Of a DNA stretch of 64,000 nucleotides, positions 16,567 to 25,128 are shown piece after piece. The DNA is from Microbacterium sp. zg-Y625. GTDB lineage: Bacteria; Actinomycetota; Actinomycetes; Actinomycetales; Microbacteriaceae. The translations under genes were made by a program, and so were the position numbers. The notes under the pieces were generated by a model. It was given only the letters and a program-made list of their open reading frames with translations, did no database searches and had not been told where the DNA came from. Every line of letters begins with the position of its first letter. The stretch's first letter is position 1. The stretch is from assembly GCF_030246925.1 (NCBI RefSeq), contig NZ_CP126740.1, positions 930,001 to 994,000 of the forward strand. Direction: 5' to 3'.

Positions 16567-17540
16567 TCACCTTCCGCGATCCCGCCGAGATCCCCGCCGG
16601 CTTCGGGCCGTCGGTGGTCGTCATCGGAAAGTTCGACGGCGTGCACGCCGGCCATCGGGCGGGCATCGACCGCGCCCGGGTGGAGGCGGCCTCCGAGGGG
16701 GCCCGCGTCGTCGCCGTGACCTTCGACCGCAACCCGCTGAGCGTGCTGCGCCCCGAGGTGTGCCCCGAAGACCTCGTGAGTCTCGACCAGAAGCTCGCGC
16801 TGCTCGCGGAGACGGGCGTGGATGCCACCCTCGTGCTGCACTTCGACCGCGCGCTGGCCGACCTCGCACCCGAGGAGTTCGTGCGTCGGGTGCTGGTCGA
16901 CGCCGTCGGCGCGGTGACCGTGTTCGTCGGAAGCGACTTCCGGTTCGGTCGCGGGGGAGCGGGTGACCCCCGCCTGCTGGCGGACCTGGGCCGTGAGCTC
17001 GGGTTCCGCGTGCAGGTCATCGACGACATCCGCGCGCGTGATGAGGGCCGCCGGGTGTCGTCCACATGGATCCGCACGCTTATGGCCGAGGGCGACGTGG
17101 AGACCGCCGCGCGCCTGCTGGGCCGCCCGCCGGCGGTGCGCGGCGAGGTGGTCCACGGCCTCAAGCGCGGGCGTGAGCTGGGCTTTCCGACGGCCAATCT
17201 CTCCGTCGACGCCGAGGGCTTCGTGCCCGCGGACGGCGTCTACGCGGGGTGGCTCGTCGACCACGGCGCGATCGAGGGCGCGGATGCCACGCCCTCACCG
17301 CACTCGACGACGCGGTACCCCGCGGCCATCTCGGTGGGGACGAATCCCACGTTCGACGACGTCGCGGTGCGCCAGGTCGAGGCGTACGTCCTCGACGAGA
17401 CGGACCTCGACCTCTACGGCCACCGCGTCGAGGTGCACTTCATCGCCCGCATCCGCGGCATGGTCGCCTTCGAGGGGATCGACGCGCTCATCGCGCACAT
17501 GACCGACGACGTCGCCCGCGTGCGCGCCGCGCTGCAGTAG
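16563..17540 (+). CDS. ribF: Bifunctional riboflavin kinase/FAD synthetase
   Basis: 325 aa. The N-terminal adenylyltransferase domain has GKFDGVHAGHR (22-32). The C-terminal riboflavin kinase domain starts near 195 with GEVVHGLKRGRELGFPTANL, followed by SVGTNPTF. It makes FMN and FAD from riboflavin. GTG 16563 overlaps the upstream TGA; GTG 16560 is equally possible. A short Ser/Thr/Pro-rich insert lies near residues 240-255. It is convergent with deoC, with only 6 nt between the stops. Confidence 0.95.
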   Translation: MITFRDPAEIPAGFGPSVVVIGKFDGVHAGHRAGIDRARVEAASEGARVVAVTFDRNPLSVLRPEVCPEDLVSLDQKLALLAETGVDATLVLHFDRALADLAPEEFVRRVLVDAVGAVTVFVGSDFRFGRGGAGDPRLLADLGRELGFRVQVIDDIRARDEGRRVSSTWIRTLMAEGDVETAARLLGRPPAVRGEVVHGLKRGRELGFPTANLSVDAEGFVPADGVYAGWLVDHGAIEGADATPSPHSTTRYPAAISVGTNPTFDDVAVRQVEAYVLDETDLDLYGHRVEVHFIARIRGMVAFEGIDALIAHMTDDVARVRAALQ

Positions 17541-17546
17541 GCCCGG

Positions 17547-18263
17547 TCAGTACGACGATTCGTCGACTGCGCCCGACGCCGCTTCGCCGGCGAGCACGGC
17601 ACGCAGCTCGCCGAGGATCGTGGCGCTGGCGCTGGTGCCGAGCCGCGAGGCGCCGGCATCGAGCATCGCGAGCGCCGTGTCGAGGCTGCGCACGCCGCCG
17701 GAGGCCTTCACCTGCACGCCGGTGCCGACGTTCTCGCGCATGAGGCGCACGTGCTCGACGGTCGCTCCGCCGCCGGCGAAGCCGGTGGAGGTCTTGACGA
17801 AGTCGGCGCCGCCGGCCTCGGTGAGCCGGCTGCCCCGGGCGATCTGCTCCTCGTCCAGCAGGCTCGTCTCCAGGATGACCTTGGTGACCAGGCCCCCCGC
17901 GGCATCCACGACGGCGCGGATGTCGTCGACGACGACCTCGTCGAAGCCCGAGCGGAGGGCGCCGATGTTGATCACCATGTCGAACTCGGTGGCGCCGTCC
18001 TCGAGGGCACGGATGGTCTCTGCCACCTTCGCGGTGGTCGAGGTGGTGCCGTGCGGGAAGCCGATGACGGTGCCGACGGCAACGCCCGTGCCGTCGAGGC
18101 GCTGCACGGCGTAGGGGATGTCCGAGGGGCGGACGCACACGCTGAAGACGCCCCACTCAGCCGCGATGTCCAGTTCCGCGTCGACGTCGGACCGGGTGAA
18201 ATCGGGCTTCAGGATCGCGTGGTCGATGGTGGCGGCGAGTTCGCGTTCAGTGAGACGGGGCAT
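17547..18263 (-). CDS. deoC: Deoxyribose-phosphate aldolase
   Basis: 238 aa. It cleaves 2-deoxyribose 5-phosphate to glyceraldehyde 3-phosphate and acetaldehyde. The Schiff-base Lys157 is in DFVKTSTGF, the second active-site Lys is in VKASGGVR, and the N-terminus IDHAILKPD is typical. Its own TACGCT box lies 6 nt before the ATG, so although it follows the arabinosidase gene by 38 nt it has an independent, probably leaderless promoter. Confidence 0.95.
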   Translation of the reverse strand: MPRLTERELAATIDHAILKPDFTRSDVDAELDIAAEWGVFSVCVRPSDIPYAVQRLDGTGVAVGTVIGFPHGTTSTTAKVAETIRALEDGATEFDMVINIGALRSGFDEVVVDDIRAVVDAAGGLVTKVILETSLLDEEQIARGSRLTEAGGADFVKTSTGFAGGGATVEHVRLMRENVGTGVQVKASGGVRSLDTALAMLDAGASRLGTSASATILGELRAVLAGEAASGAVDESSY

Positions 18264-18301
18264 GGGTCAAGCGTAACCGCGCCGCAGGCGGATGCCGCAG
18301 G

Positions 18302-19837
18302 TCACGACCGTGCGACGCCCAGCCGCACGACCGCCCACGACACCGGCGGCAGTGTCGCGCGCAGCACGCCGTCGTCGATGCCGACGGCGCGCAGCGGCAC
18401 CAGCCCGACGGAGTCCGGCGCCTGCTCGGTGTTGGCGGTGTGGCGGTCGCCGCCCTCGGGGACGGTCAGCACCTCGGCATCCTTCACGTCGGTGACATCC
18501 AGCCCCCGCAGCTCGAGCGTCACCTCGGCGTGCTCGTCCAGGGACCGGTTCGCCAGGAACAGCGCCACCTCGCCCGTCTGCTCGTCCCACGTCGCGGCAG
18601 CGTCGACCGCGTCGACGTCGCCGAACTTCACCGTCGGGATCTGCGCCGAATCCACCGCGAGGCGCAGGATACGACCGCGGGCGAGGTGGGCGATGCGGGC
18701 GAAGGGCCAGAAGATCGTCTGCCGCCACGCCGGGCCGTTCTCCTCGGAGCGGATGGGGGCGATGACGTTCACGAGCTGCGCCTGGTTGGCGATGCGCACG
18801 CGGTCGCCGTGACGCAGCAGGCTGTGCAGGAACGTGCCCACCACGACCGCGTCGGTGACCGAGTACGTGTCTTCGATGAGGCGCGGGTGCTCCCGCCACT
18901 GGCGGGCCACCAGGTGCGGCTGGTCCTCGGTCTGCAGACCCTCCTGGTACCAGACGTTCCACTCGTCGAACGAGATGTCGACCTGCTTGCGGTGCTTGCC
19001 GGCGGCTTTGACCGCGTCGATGGTGGACACCACGCCCTCGATGAACGCGTCCATGTCGACCGCTTCGGCGAGGAACGACGCGGCATCCTCGTCGCGCTCC
19101 TGGTAGTAGGCGTGCATCGAGATGTAGTCGACCTCGTCGTACGCGTGGGTGAGCACGGTGTGCTCCCACGACCCGAACGTGGGCATCTGGCGGTTCGACG
19201 ACCCCACGGCCACGAGCTCGAGGTCGGGGTCGACGAACCGCATCGCCTTGGCGGTCTCCTGCGCCAGCCGGCCGTACTCGTGTGCGGTCTTGTGCCCGAT
19301 CTGCCAGGGCCCGTCGAGCTCGTTGCCCAGGCACCACAGCCGGATGTCGAACGGCTTCTCGGCTCCGTTGCGGCGCCGCAGGTCCGACCAGTAGGTGCCG
19401 CCCGGGTGGTTGGAGTACTCCACGAGCGCGCGCGCCTCCTCGACGCCGCGGGTTCCGAGGTTCACCGCCTGCATCACCTCGACGTCGGCCTCCCGAGCCC
19501 AGTCGACGAATTCGTGCAGCCCGAACGCATTCGTCTCCACGGTGTGCCAGGCCCCGTCGAGGCGCCGCGGCCGGTCGGCCACGGGTCCGACGCCGTCCTC
19601 CCAGAGGTATCCGGAGACGAAGTTTCCGCCCGGGTAGCGCACGACCGTCGGTCCCATCTCCTTCACCAGGGCGAGCACATCCCGGCGGAACCCGCGCTCG
19701 TCGGCCTGCGGGTGCCCCGGTTCGAAGATGCCGGTGTAGACGCAGCGGCCCATGTGCTCGACGAACGAGCCGAAGAGCCGACGGGGCACGTCGCCCACCG
19801 TGAAGTCGCGGTCGATGACGATGCGGGCGCGGGGCAT
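18302..19837 (-). CDS. abfA: Alpha-L-arabinofuranosidase, GH51
   Basis: 511 aa, the usual GH51 length. The acid/base Glu173 is in WCLGNELDGPW and the nucleophile Glu292 is in ISFDEWNVWY. The N-terminal IDRDFTVGDVPRRLFGSFVEHMGRCVYTGI is characteristic. There is no signal peptide, so it acts in the cytosol on imported arabino-oligosaccharides. The start is ATG 19837 with ACAGGAGAACC upstream. It is the last gene of the LacI-controlled import operon. A run of ten C lies about 20 nt before the start. Confidence 0.95.
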   Translation of the reverse strand: MPRARIVIDRDFTVGDVPRRLFGSFVEHMGRCVYTGIFEPGHPQADERGFRRDVLALVKEMGPTVVRYPGGNFVSGYLWEDGVGPVADRPRRLDGAWHTVETNAFGLHEFVDWAREADVEVMQAVNLGTRGVEEARALVEYSNHPGGTYWSDLRRRNGAEKPFDIRLWCLGNELDGPWQIGHKTAHEYGRLAQETAKAMRFVDPDLELVAVGSSNRQMPTFGSWEHTVLTHAYDEVDYISMHAYYQERDEDAASFLAEAVDMDAFIEGVVSTIDAVKAAGKHRKQVDISFDEWNVWYQEGLQTEDQPHLVARQWREHPRLIEDTYSVTDAVVVGTFLHSLLRHGDRVRIANQAQLVNVIAPIRSEENGPAWRQTIFWPFARIAHLARGRILRLAVDSAQIPTVKFGDVDAVDAAATWDEQTGEVALFLANRSLDEHAEVTLELRGLDVTDVKDAEVLTVPEGGDRHTANTEQAPDSVGLVPLRAVGIDDGVLRATLPPVSWAVVRLGVARS

Positions 19838-19853
19838 GGTTCTCCTGTCGATC

Positions 19854-19863
19854 GGGGGGGGGG
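19854..19863 (-). repeat. C10 homopolymer upstream of abfA
   Basis: Ten consecutive G on the plus strand (C on the coding strand) lie in the 44-nt gap between the permease stop and abfA. Long homopolymers are rare in this window. Its length could vary by slippage and alter spacing to the ribosome binding site. Confidence 0.8.
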
Positions 19864-19881
19864 TGTCGAGGGGAGCGCGGC

Positions 19882-20793
19882 TCAGGTGCCGCCGAAGCCG
19901 GTCGTGGCGACGCCGCGGACGATCTGCTTCTGGAAGATCAGGAACAGCACGATCAGCGGCAGCGAAGCAAGCACCGCCTGCGCCATGACCTGGGCGTACT
20001 GCACGCCGTAGGCGCTGATCACGGTCTGCAGGCCGACCGGCAGGGTCATGAGGTTCGTGTCGTTGATGATGAGGAACGGCCAGAGGAAGTTGTTCCAGGT
20101 CGAGATGAAGACGAAGATCGCGACGGCGGCGAGGATGCCACGCGACAGCGGCAGCGCGATGGACCAGAACACCCGCACTCGGCCGGCGCCGTCGACCCGG
20201 GCGGCATCCTCGAGCTCGATCGGCACCTGGTCGAAGAACTTCTTCAGGATGAACACCATCGCCGGGGCAACCACCTGCGGCAGGATCAGCCCGAGCGGGG
20301 TGTCGACGAGGTTGAACGCGAGCATCTCGTAGAAGAGCGGAATGATGAGCACCTGCGGCGGCACGACGATGGAGGCGATCACCGCGCCGAAGAGGAACCT
20401 CTTGCCGGGGAACTCCAGCCGTGAGAACGCGTAGGCGGCCATCGCCGAGATGGCCACGGTGATGGCGGTCACCGCAGCAGAGGTCCACAGGCTGTTGAAC
20501 GCCCAGATGTAGACGTTCCCCTGGGCGAGGATCGCCGCGTACGCGTCGGTGGTGGGGCCGGACGGGCCGATCCAGCTGCCGCCGGAGGCGGCATCGGTCT
20601 CGGTCATGAACGAGGTGGCCACCGCCCAGAGGAACGGAAGCAGCCAGCCGATCGCCATCAGCGCCAGCGCGAGGAAGGCGAGGATGTTGAGCGGGCTGAG
20701 CCGTCGCGCACCGGGCTTGGTGTTGCGGTCGGGCCGGTTGCCGGCGCCTTCGGGCGTCGCCAGCGGGGCGCGCACCTGAGCGGTGGTGGTCAT
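19882..20793 (-). CDS. Carbohydrate ABC transporter permease, MalG type
   Basis: 303 aa with six membrane helices after an N-terminal tail. The EAA loop that contacts the ATPase reads PIELEDAARVDGAG followed by FWSIALPLSR. It forms the second channel subunit for an arabinoside importer. It overlaps the upstream permease by 4 nt. No ATPase gene lies nearby, so a shared MsmK-like ATPase elsewhere is likely. Confidence 0.92.
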   Translation of the reverse strand: MTTTAQVRAPLATPEGAGNRPDRNTKPGARRLSPLNILAFLALALMAIGWLLPFLWAVATSFMTETDAASGGSWIGPSGPTTDAYAAILAQGNVYIWAFNSLWTSAAVTAITVAISAMAAYAFSRLEFPGKRFLFGAVIASIVVPPQVLIIPLFYEMLAFNLVDTPLGLILPQVVAPAMVFILKKFFDQVPIELEDAARVDGAGRVRVFWSIALPLSRGILAAVAIFVFISTWNNFLWPFLIINDTNLMTLPVGLQTVISAYGVQYAQVMAQAVLASLPLIVLFLIFQKQIVRGVATTGFGGT

Positions 20794-21740
20794 GACTGCT
20801 CCCCCCGGCGGCGCATGGCGAACGCCTGCACCACCCCGATGATGACGATGATGGCGAAGAACACGTAGGAGATGGCCGAGGAGTACCCGAACCGGTAGCC
20901 GACGAATCCGGCCTCATAGATGTACTGCACGATCGAACGGGTCGTGTCGCTCGCGACGCCGCCGAGCATCTGGTACGCCTGGTCGAAGAGCTTCAGCGAC
21001 GCCAGCATCTGCAGGATGACGATGAGCACCGTCACCTGCCCCAGCTGCGGCAGGGTGATCGACCACAGCTGCCGCCAGGGTCCCGCACCGTCGATGGCGG
21101 CCGCCTCGTACTGCTGGGCCGGGATGTTCTGCAGCGCCGCGAGGTACAGCAGGAAGTTGAAGCCCACCGTCCACCACACCGTGGCGATGACGATGGCGTA
21201 CATGTTGGTGTCGGGGCTCTGCAGCCAGGCGAGGGGCTCCAGGCCGAACCAGGCGAGCACCCGGTTGGCGGCGCCGATCTGGGGGTTGAAGATCCACACC
21301 CAGATCTGCGAGATCACGGTGGATGCCAGCAGGTACGGCATGAAGAACGACAGGCGCCACAGCCACTGGGCGGGGAGGCCCCGGTGCACCAGAAGCGCCA
21401 TCACGAGCGCGAGGAGCACCAGCGGCACCGTCGAGAGGACGGTGAACCACACCGTGTTGCCGAGCGACCGCCACATCACCGGGTCGCCGAGCGCCTCGGC
21501 GTAGTTCGCGAACCCGACGAAACCGCCTCCGGCGCCGGTGAGGGACTGGTCGGTGAAGCTCAGGTACAGGCCGTGCAGCAGCGGCCACACCAGGAACAGC
21601 ACGAACGCGATCATGAACGGGGTGAGGAACCCCCAGGCCGCCGCGGTCTCCCGGCGCTCGCCGCTCGCGCGGCGGATGCCGGGGTCCCGGCGGCCGGTCA
21701 CGATGGTCGCCGTCGAGGTGGCGGGTGCCGTGGTGGTCAT
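20790..21740 (-). CDS. Carbohydrate ABC transporter permease, MalF/UgpA type
   Basis: 316 aa with six helices. The EAA loop is QYEAAAIDGAG followed by LWSITLPQL. It pairs with the adjacent MalG-type permease. It overlaps the binding-protein gene by 4 nt (ATGA), so the importer genes are translationally coupled. Confidence 0.92.
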   Translation of the reverse strand: MTTTAPATSTATIVTGRRDPGIRRASGERRETAAAWGFLTPFMIAFVLFLVWPLLHGLYLSFTDQSLTGAGGGFVGFANYAEALGDPVMWRSLGNTVWFTVLSTVPLVLLALVMALLVHRGLPAQWLWRLSFFMPYLLASTVISQIWVWIFNPQIGAANRVLAWFGLEPLAWLQSPDTNMYAIVIATVWWTVGFNFLLYLAALQNIPAQQYEAAAIDGAGPWRQLWSITLPQLGQVTVLIVILQMLASLKLFDQAYQMLGGVASDTTRSIVQYIYEAGFVGYRFGYSSAISYVFFAIIVIIGVVQAFAMRRRGEQS

Positions 21741-23071
21741 GACGCACCTCCGCGCGGGTTGGCCGGATTGGGTGTTCGCAGCTGGGTGTCCAGGCGGGAG
21801 CGGAAGCGGGCGATCGCCGCAGAGGGGTCATCGCCGGCCAGCAGCACGTTCTGCACCGCTGAGCCGAACTCCGCCTGGAAGCGCGAGCCGGACCCGGTGA
21901 ACCACGCCGGGGGGTCATAGCGGACGTACTCCGCGGCGTCGGCGTAGTGGGCCTGCGGCAGCAGGTCCGCGTACTCGGGCGCCTCGGTGACGGGCAGGTA
22001 TGCCGGGATGTGTCCGGCGCCGGCCCAATCGAACGATCCCTTGAGGATGTCGGCGACGAACCGGTAGACCAGGTCCCGCGTCTCGGGGTTCGGTGAGCTC
22101 TGATGCGGGAGGGTGAAGGCGTGGGAATCCGCGTAGACGCTGGGCGTGCCGAAGAGGGTCGGGATGATCGTGGCATCCAGCGGCAGATCCTGCTGCTGCA
22201 TGGATCGCAGCTCCCACACGCCGGTGAGGAAGAGGCCGCTGCGGCCCGTCGCGAACTCGGCGATCGCGGACTGGTAGTCGTTCTCCCGCGCCGCGATCTC
22301 GCCGTCGAGCAGCTGCTGCATGAAGGTCAGCGAGGCCAGCGCCGCGTCGTCGTCCATCTCGGCGGTGCCGCCCTCCGGAAGCGCGATCTCTGAGCCGTGC
22401 TGGGTGTACAGCGTGTAGAACAGGCGCCACATCTGCGCGCCGTCGCCGAGGTACCCGTAGGACAGGCCGTGCCCCTCGGACTCGCCGGCGACGGCCCGGG
22501 CGAGCTCGAGGAAGTCCTCGGGGGAGGACACGGCGCGCAGGCGCCCGTCGCTGTCGAGCACGCCGGCGCGCTCGCAGATCTCGGTGTTGAACATGAGGAT
22601 GAACGGGTGGGCGTCCAGCGCGACGCTGTAGAGGTCATCGCCGACGAACCCCTTCTCCCACACGGCCGCGGGGAACGAGCCCTCGTCGACGCCGAGATCG
22701 GCCAGGCGCTGCACGTCCCAGGGGTCCAGCAGCCCGCCGGGGGCGTATCCGACGACACGCGATGCGTGCATCACCGACAGGTCCGGTGCCCGTCCGCCTG
22801 CGGCGGCCATGGCGAGCTTGGTGTAGTACGGCTCACCCCACGACAGCACCGTCGGCCGCACGGCGTACGTGTTCTGCGCCGCGTTGGCGGTGTCGATGAG
22901 TCCCGACATCGTGACGCCGTCGGCACCGCTGAGGAGGTGCCAGAACTGCAGGGGCCGGGCGGTCGTCCCCGCGACGGCCGACCCGCTGCACGCAGCGAGC
23001 GCCGCCGTACCGGCGAGCATGCCCGCGAGGCTCAGGAACTGTCGTCGTGATACCGGGGCCGGTGGTGTCAT
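21737..23071 (-). CDS. Extracellular solute-binding lipoprotein of a sugar ABC importer
   Basis: 444 aa. The N-terminus is a Tat lipoprotein signal: SRRQFLSLAG, then a hydrophobic stretch and the lipobox LAAC with Cys28. The mature part is a CUT1-type family 1 binding protein. ATG 23071 is chosen because GAAGGAGTGACG precedes it; an upstream ATG at 23092 would put that site inside the gene. It is first in the operon, behind the palindromic operator. The ligand is probably an arabinose-containing oligosaccharide, from the GH51 neighbour. Confidence 0.93.
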   Translation of the reverse strand: MTPPAPVSRRQFLSLAGMLAGTAALAACSGSAVAGTTARPLQFWHLLSGADGVTMSGLIDTANAAQNTYAVRPTVLSWGEPYYTKLAMAAAGGRAPDLSVMHASRVVGYAPGGLLDPWDVQRLADLGVDEGSFPAAVWEKGFVGDDLYSVALDAHPFILMFNTEICERAGVLDSDGRLRAVSSPEDFLELARAVAGESEGHGLSYGYLGDGAQMWRLFYTLYTQHGSEIALPEGGTAEMDDDAALASLTFMQQLLDGEIAARENDYQSAIAEFATGRSGLFLTGVWELRSMQQQDLPLDATIIPTLFGTPSVYADSHAFTLPHQSSPNPETRDLVYRFVADILKGSFDWAGAGHIPAYLPVTEAPEYADLLPQAHYADAAEYVRYDPPAWFTGSGSRFQAEFGSAVQNVLLAGDDPSAAIARFRSRLDTQLRTPNPANPRGGAS

Positions 23072-23114
23072 CGTCACTCCTTCGTGACTCATCCGGGGAA
23101 AGGTGAAGGAATCA

Positions 23115-23128
23115 TTACATCGATGTAA
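23115..23128. promoter_or_regulatory. Perfect LacI-type operator TTACATCGATGTAA
   Basis: A 14-bp perfect palindrome with a central CG, as expected for LacI/GalR-family regulators. It lies 44 nt before the binding-protein start and between it and the regulator gene. It is probably bound by the adjacent LacI-family protein, which would repress the arabinoside operon without inducer. Confidence 0.82.
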
Positions 23129-23170
23129 CCCTCGGCGCAAGCATGCACCGTCCGCCCGGTGCGTCGATGG

Positions 23171-24205
23171 TCAGCGGCTCTGTGGGGAGAAGGCGGCCGA
23201 GCTCTCGCGGGGGACGATGCGATGGGGGATCGTGACGGCCTGGGCGGCACGATCGGCGTGGGCGATCCGCTCGGTGAGCAGCCGCAGCGCCTCGCCCGCC
23301 AGCGCCCGGCGATCGAAGCTCACGGTCGTCAGGGACGGCGTCGTGAAGCGAGCGACGTCGATGTCGTCGAAACCGGTGACCAGCACGTCCGCCGGCACCC
23401 GCAGGCCCGCCGCGGTCAGCTCGTGCACGACCCCCACGGCCAGGGAGTCGGTGAAGGCGACGACCCCGTCGACCTCAGCGCCGCGGTCGAGGATCGTGCG
23501 CATGGCGCTCGCGCCGGCGGCCATGCCCCACGGCAGCCTGTTGCTCTCCCGCGCCGGATCGACGGGGAGTCCCGCCTCGGTGAGCGCCTCGCGGTACCCG
23601 GCCAGGCGCAGGCGGCTCGTCGCTGTGGCGTGCTCGGGGCGTTCATCCCCGCCGACGGCGGCGATGCGGCGGGCGCCCTGGGCGATGAGGTGCGCCGTGG
23701 CATCCTTCGCCGCGGTGCGGCTGTCGATGAGCACCCGGTCGGTGCGGTGCTGCTCCACCTCTCCGATCACGACGACCGGCGGCAGGTGGTCGGTGCGGTC
23801 GATCACGCTGTCCTCCAGGCGCACCGGGTTGAGGATCAGGCCGTCGACGAGGTGCGCGCGCGCCCGGGAGAGCAGGTCCTGTTCGCGCTGGGGCCGCTCG
23901 GCCGTCTCCTCGATCTGCACGGCCAGGCCCCGCTCGTGGGCCGCCTCCACGAGGAAATGCATGAGCTCGGCCGAATACCCGGTGGCGAGGTCGGGCAGGG
24001 CGACCCCGATCGTGCCAGAGCGGCCGCTGCGCAGCCCCCGCGCCGAGAGGTTCGGCACGAAGTCCAGCGCGCGCATCGCCTCCTCGACGCGGCTGCGCGT
24101 CTCGAGTCGTACGTGGGCGGCGCCGGTGAGCACGTTCGACACCGTCTTGGGTGAGACGCGGGCGAGCGCGGCGACGTCTTTGACCGTCGCGCGGGGCGTG
24201 AGCAT
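23171..24205 (-). CDS. LacI-family transcriptional regulator
   Basis: 344 aa. The N-terminal helix-turn-helix ATVKDVAALARVSPKTVSNV (about 6-25) is followed by the hinge and a periplasmic-binding-protein-like effector domain, including IGVALPDLATGYSAELM and FDDIDVARF. The start at ATG 24205 is 6 nt after TATCCT, so it is probably leaderless. It lies immediately upstream of and in line with the arabinoside operon, whose promoter carries a perfect palindrome. Confidence 0.93.
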   Translation of the reverse strand: MLTPRATVKDVAALARVSPKTVSNVLTGAAHVRLETRSRVEEAMRALDFVPNLSARGLRSGRSGTIGVALPDLATGYSAELMHFLVEAAHERGLAVQIEETAERPQREQDLLSRARAHLVDGLILNPVRLEDSVIDRTDHLPPVVVIGEVEQHRTDRVLIDSRTAAKDATAHLIAQGARRIAAVGGDERPEHATATSRLRLAGYREALTEAGLPVDPARESNRLPWGMAAGASAMRTILDRGAEVDGVVAFTDSLAVGVVHELTAAGLRVPADVLVTGFDDIDVARFTTPSLTTVSFDRRALAGEALRLLTERIAHADRAAQAVTIPHRIVPRESSAAFSPQSR

Positions 24206-24254
24206 GTGCACAGGATAAGACGCCCGGCGGGGGCTCATCGCGCTATCGTCGGAG

Positions 24255-24935
24255 GTGATGCGCACTTCGGCTGAGACCTCGACCCGCCTACGCCGCACGG
24301 CCCTCATCGTGGCGGTGACCGGCATGCTCGTCGGGGCGCTGGCCGCCTGCCAGCCGGAGCCCTCGGCCTCGGAGCCGTCCGGCGCCACCCCGACGACCAC
24401 GCCGACGGCGGGCACGGCGAAGCCGGATGCGACACCGGACGCCACCCCGGAGCCGACCCCGAGTGCAACCGTTCCCGCGCAGGACATCGCCCTTCCGGCA
24501 TCGTGCGACGACATCTACTCCTCGGCGATGCGCGGCGAGCTCGAGGCGAACGTCGCGCCGATGAACGATCCGGGCGTCACGATGCCGTCGACCCAGAACG
24601 CCGATGCGCTGGCGCTGCTGGAATCCGGTGTGCCGACGCTGCGCTGCACATGGGGGTACCCCTCGGAGAAGGGCATCGCCACGACCGTCGCGCTCATCGA
24701 GCCGGCCGCGGCATCCGACCTCGTCGCCGCGCTGCGCAACGCCGGATTCGCCTGCGGTGAGGCGCAGGGCGGCACGCTGTGCCGGTTCAACGAGACGCTT
24801 CTCAGCTACGACGACAAGCTGGTGGAGAAGGGCGAGACGCACTTCTTCCGCGGCAACGGCTGGGTGGGCACCGTGTGGCTGAACTACGGCCCCGAGGGGT
24901 ACACCGAAGACATCGCCTCGATGATCTGGGGCTGA
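24255..24935 (+). CDS. Secreted lipoprotein of unknown function
   Basis: 226 aa from GTG 24255 or 225 from ATG 24258. A basic N-terminus, a hydrophobic segment and the lipobox ALAAC (Cys32) are followed by a Pro/Thr/Glu-rich linker and a small folded domain with three Cys residues. TATCGT ends 5 nt before the GTG, which suggests a leaderless start, although GGAGG is also present. It is divergent from the LacI gene. No named family is recognised. Confidence 0.8.
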   Translation: MMRTSAETSTRLRRTALIVAVTGMLVGALAACQPEPSASEPSGATPTTTPTAGTAKPDATPDATPEPTPSATVPAQDIALPASCDDIYSSAMRGELEANVAPMNDPGVTMPSTQNADALALLESGVPTLRCTWGYPSEKGIATTVALIEPAAASDLVAALRNAGFACGEAQGGTLCRFNETLLSYDDKLVEKGETHFFRGNGWVGTVWLNYGPEGYTEDIASMIWG

Positions 24936-25128
24936 CCGGCGCATATGCCCTAGACTGGATGCCGGGGAAAGGCGCCTCCGCCGTATTCGGCCGCAGTGGG
25001 CCCGTGTCGCCACGCGCGATGTCCCCCTACCGCGGTCGTCCCGGCATCCGAGCCGCACGCGGTGACATGCAGATCGACCCCGCCCCGGGGCAGCCCCGAG
25101 GCTTCCGGCATCCACGCCCAGGAGGAGC
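24936..25128 (+). promoter_or_regulatory. Promoter and long leader of the helicase gene
   Basis: 193 nt without a gene. TAGACT at 24951 is a good -10 box and would give a leader of about 165 nt ending in the strong AGGAGGAGC site before ATG 25129. The leader contains several GGATGCC/GGCATCC heptamers. I see no known riboswitch. Confidence 0.5.

Noticed and set aside
19838..20917. Extension of the arabinofuranosidase into a fused 871-aa protein
   Set aside because: The extra N-terminal part is an off-frame reading of the ABC permease gene; ATG 19837 has its own ribosome binding site.
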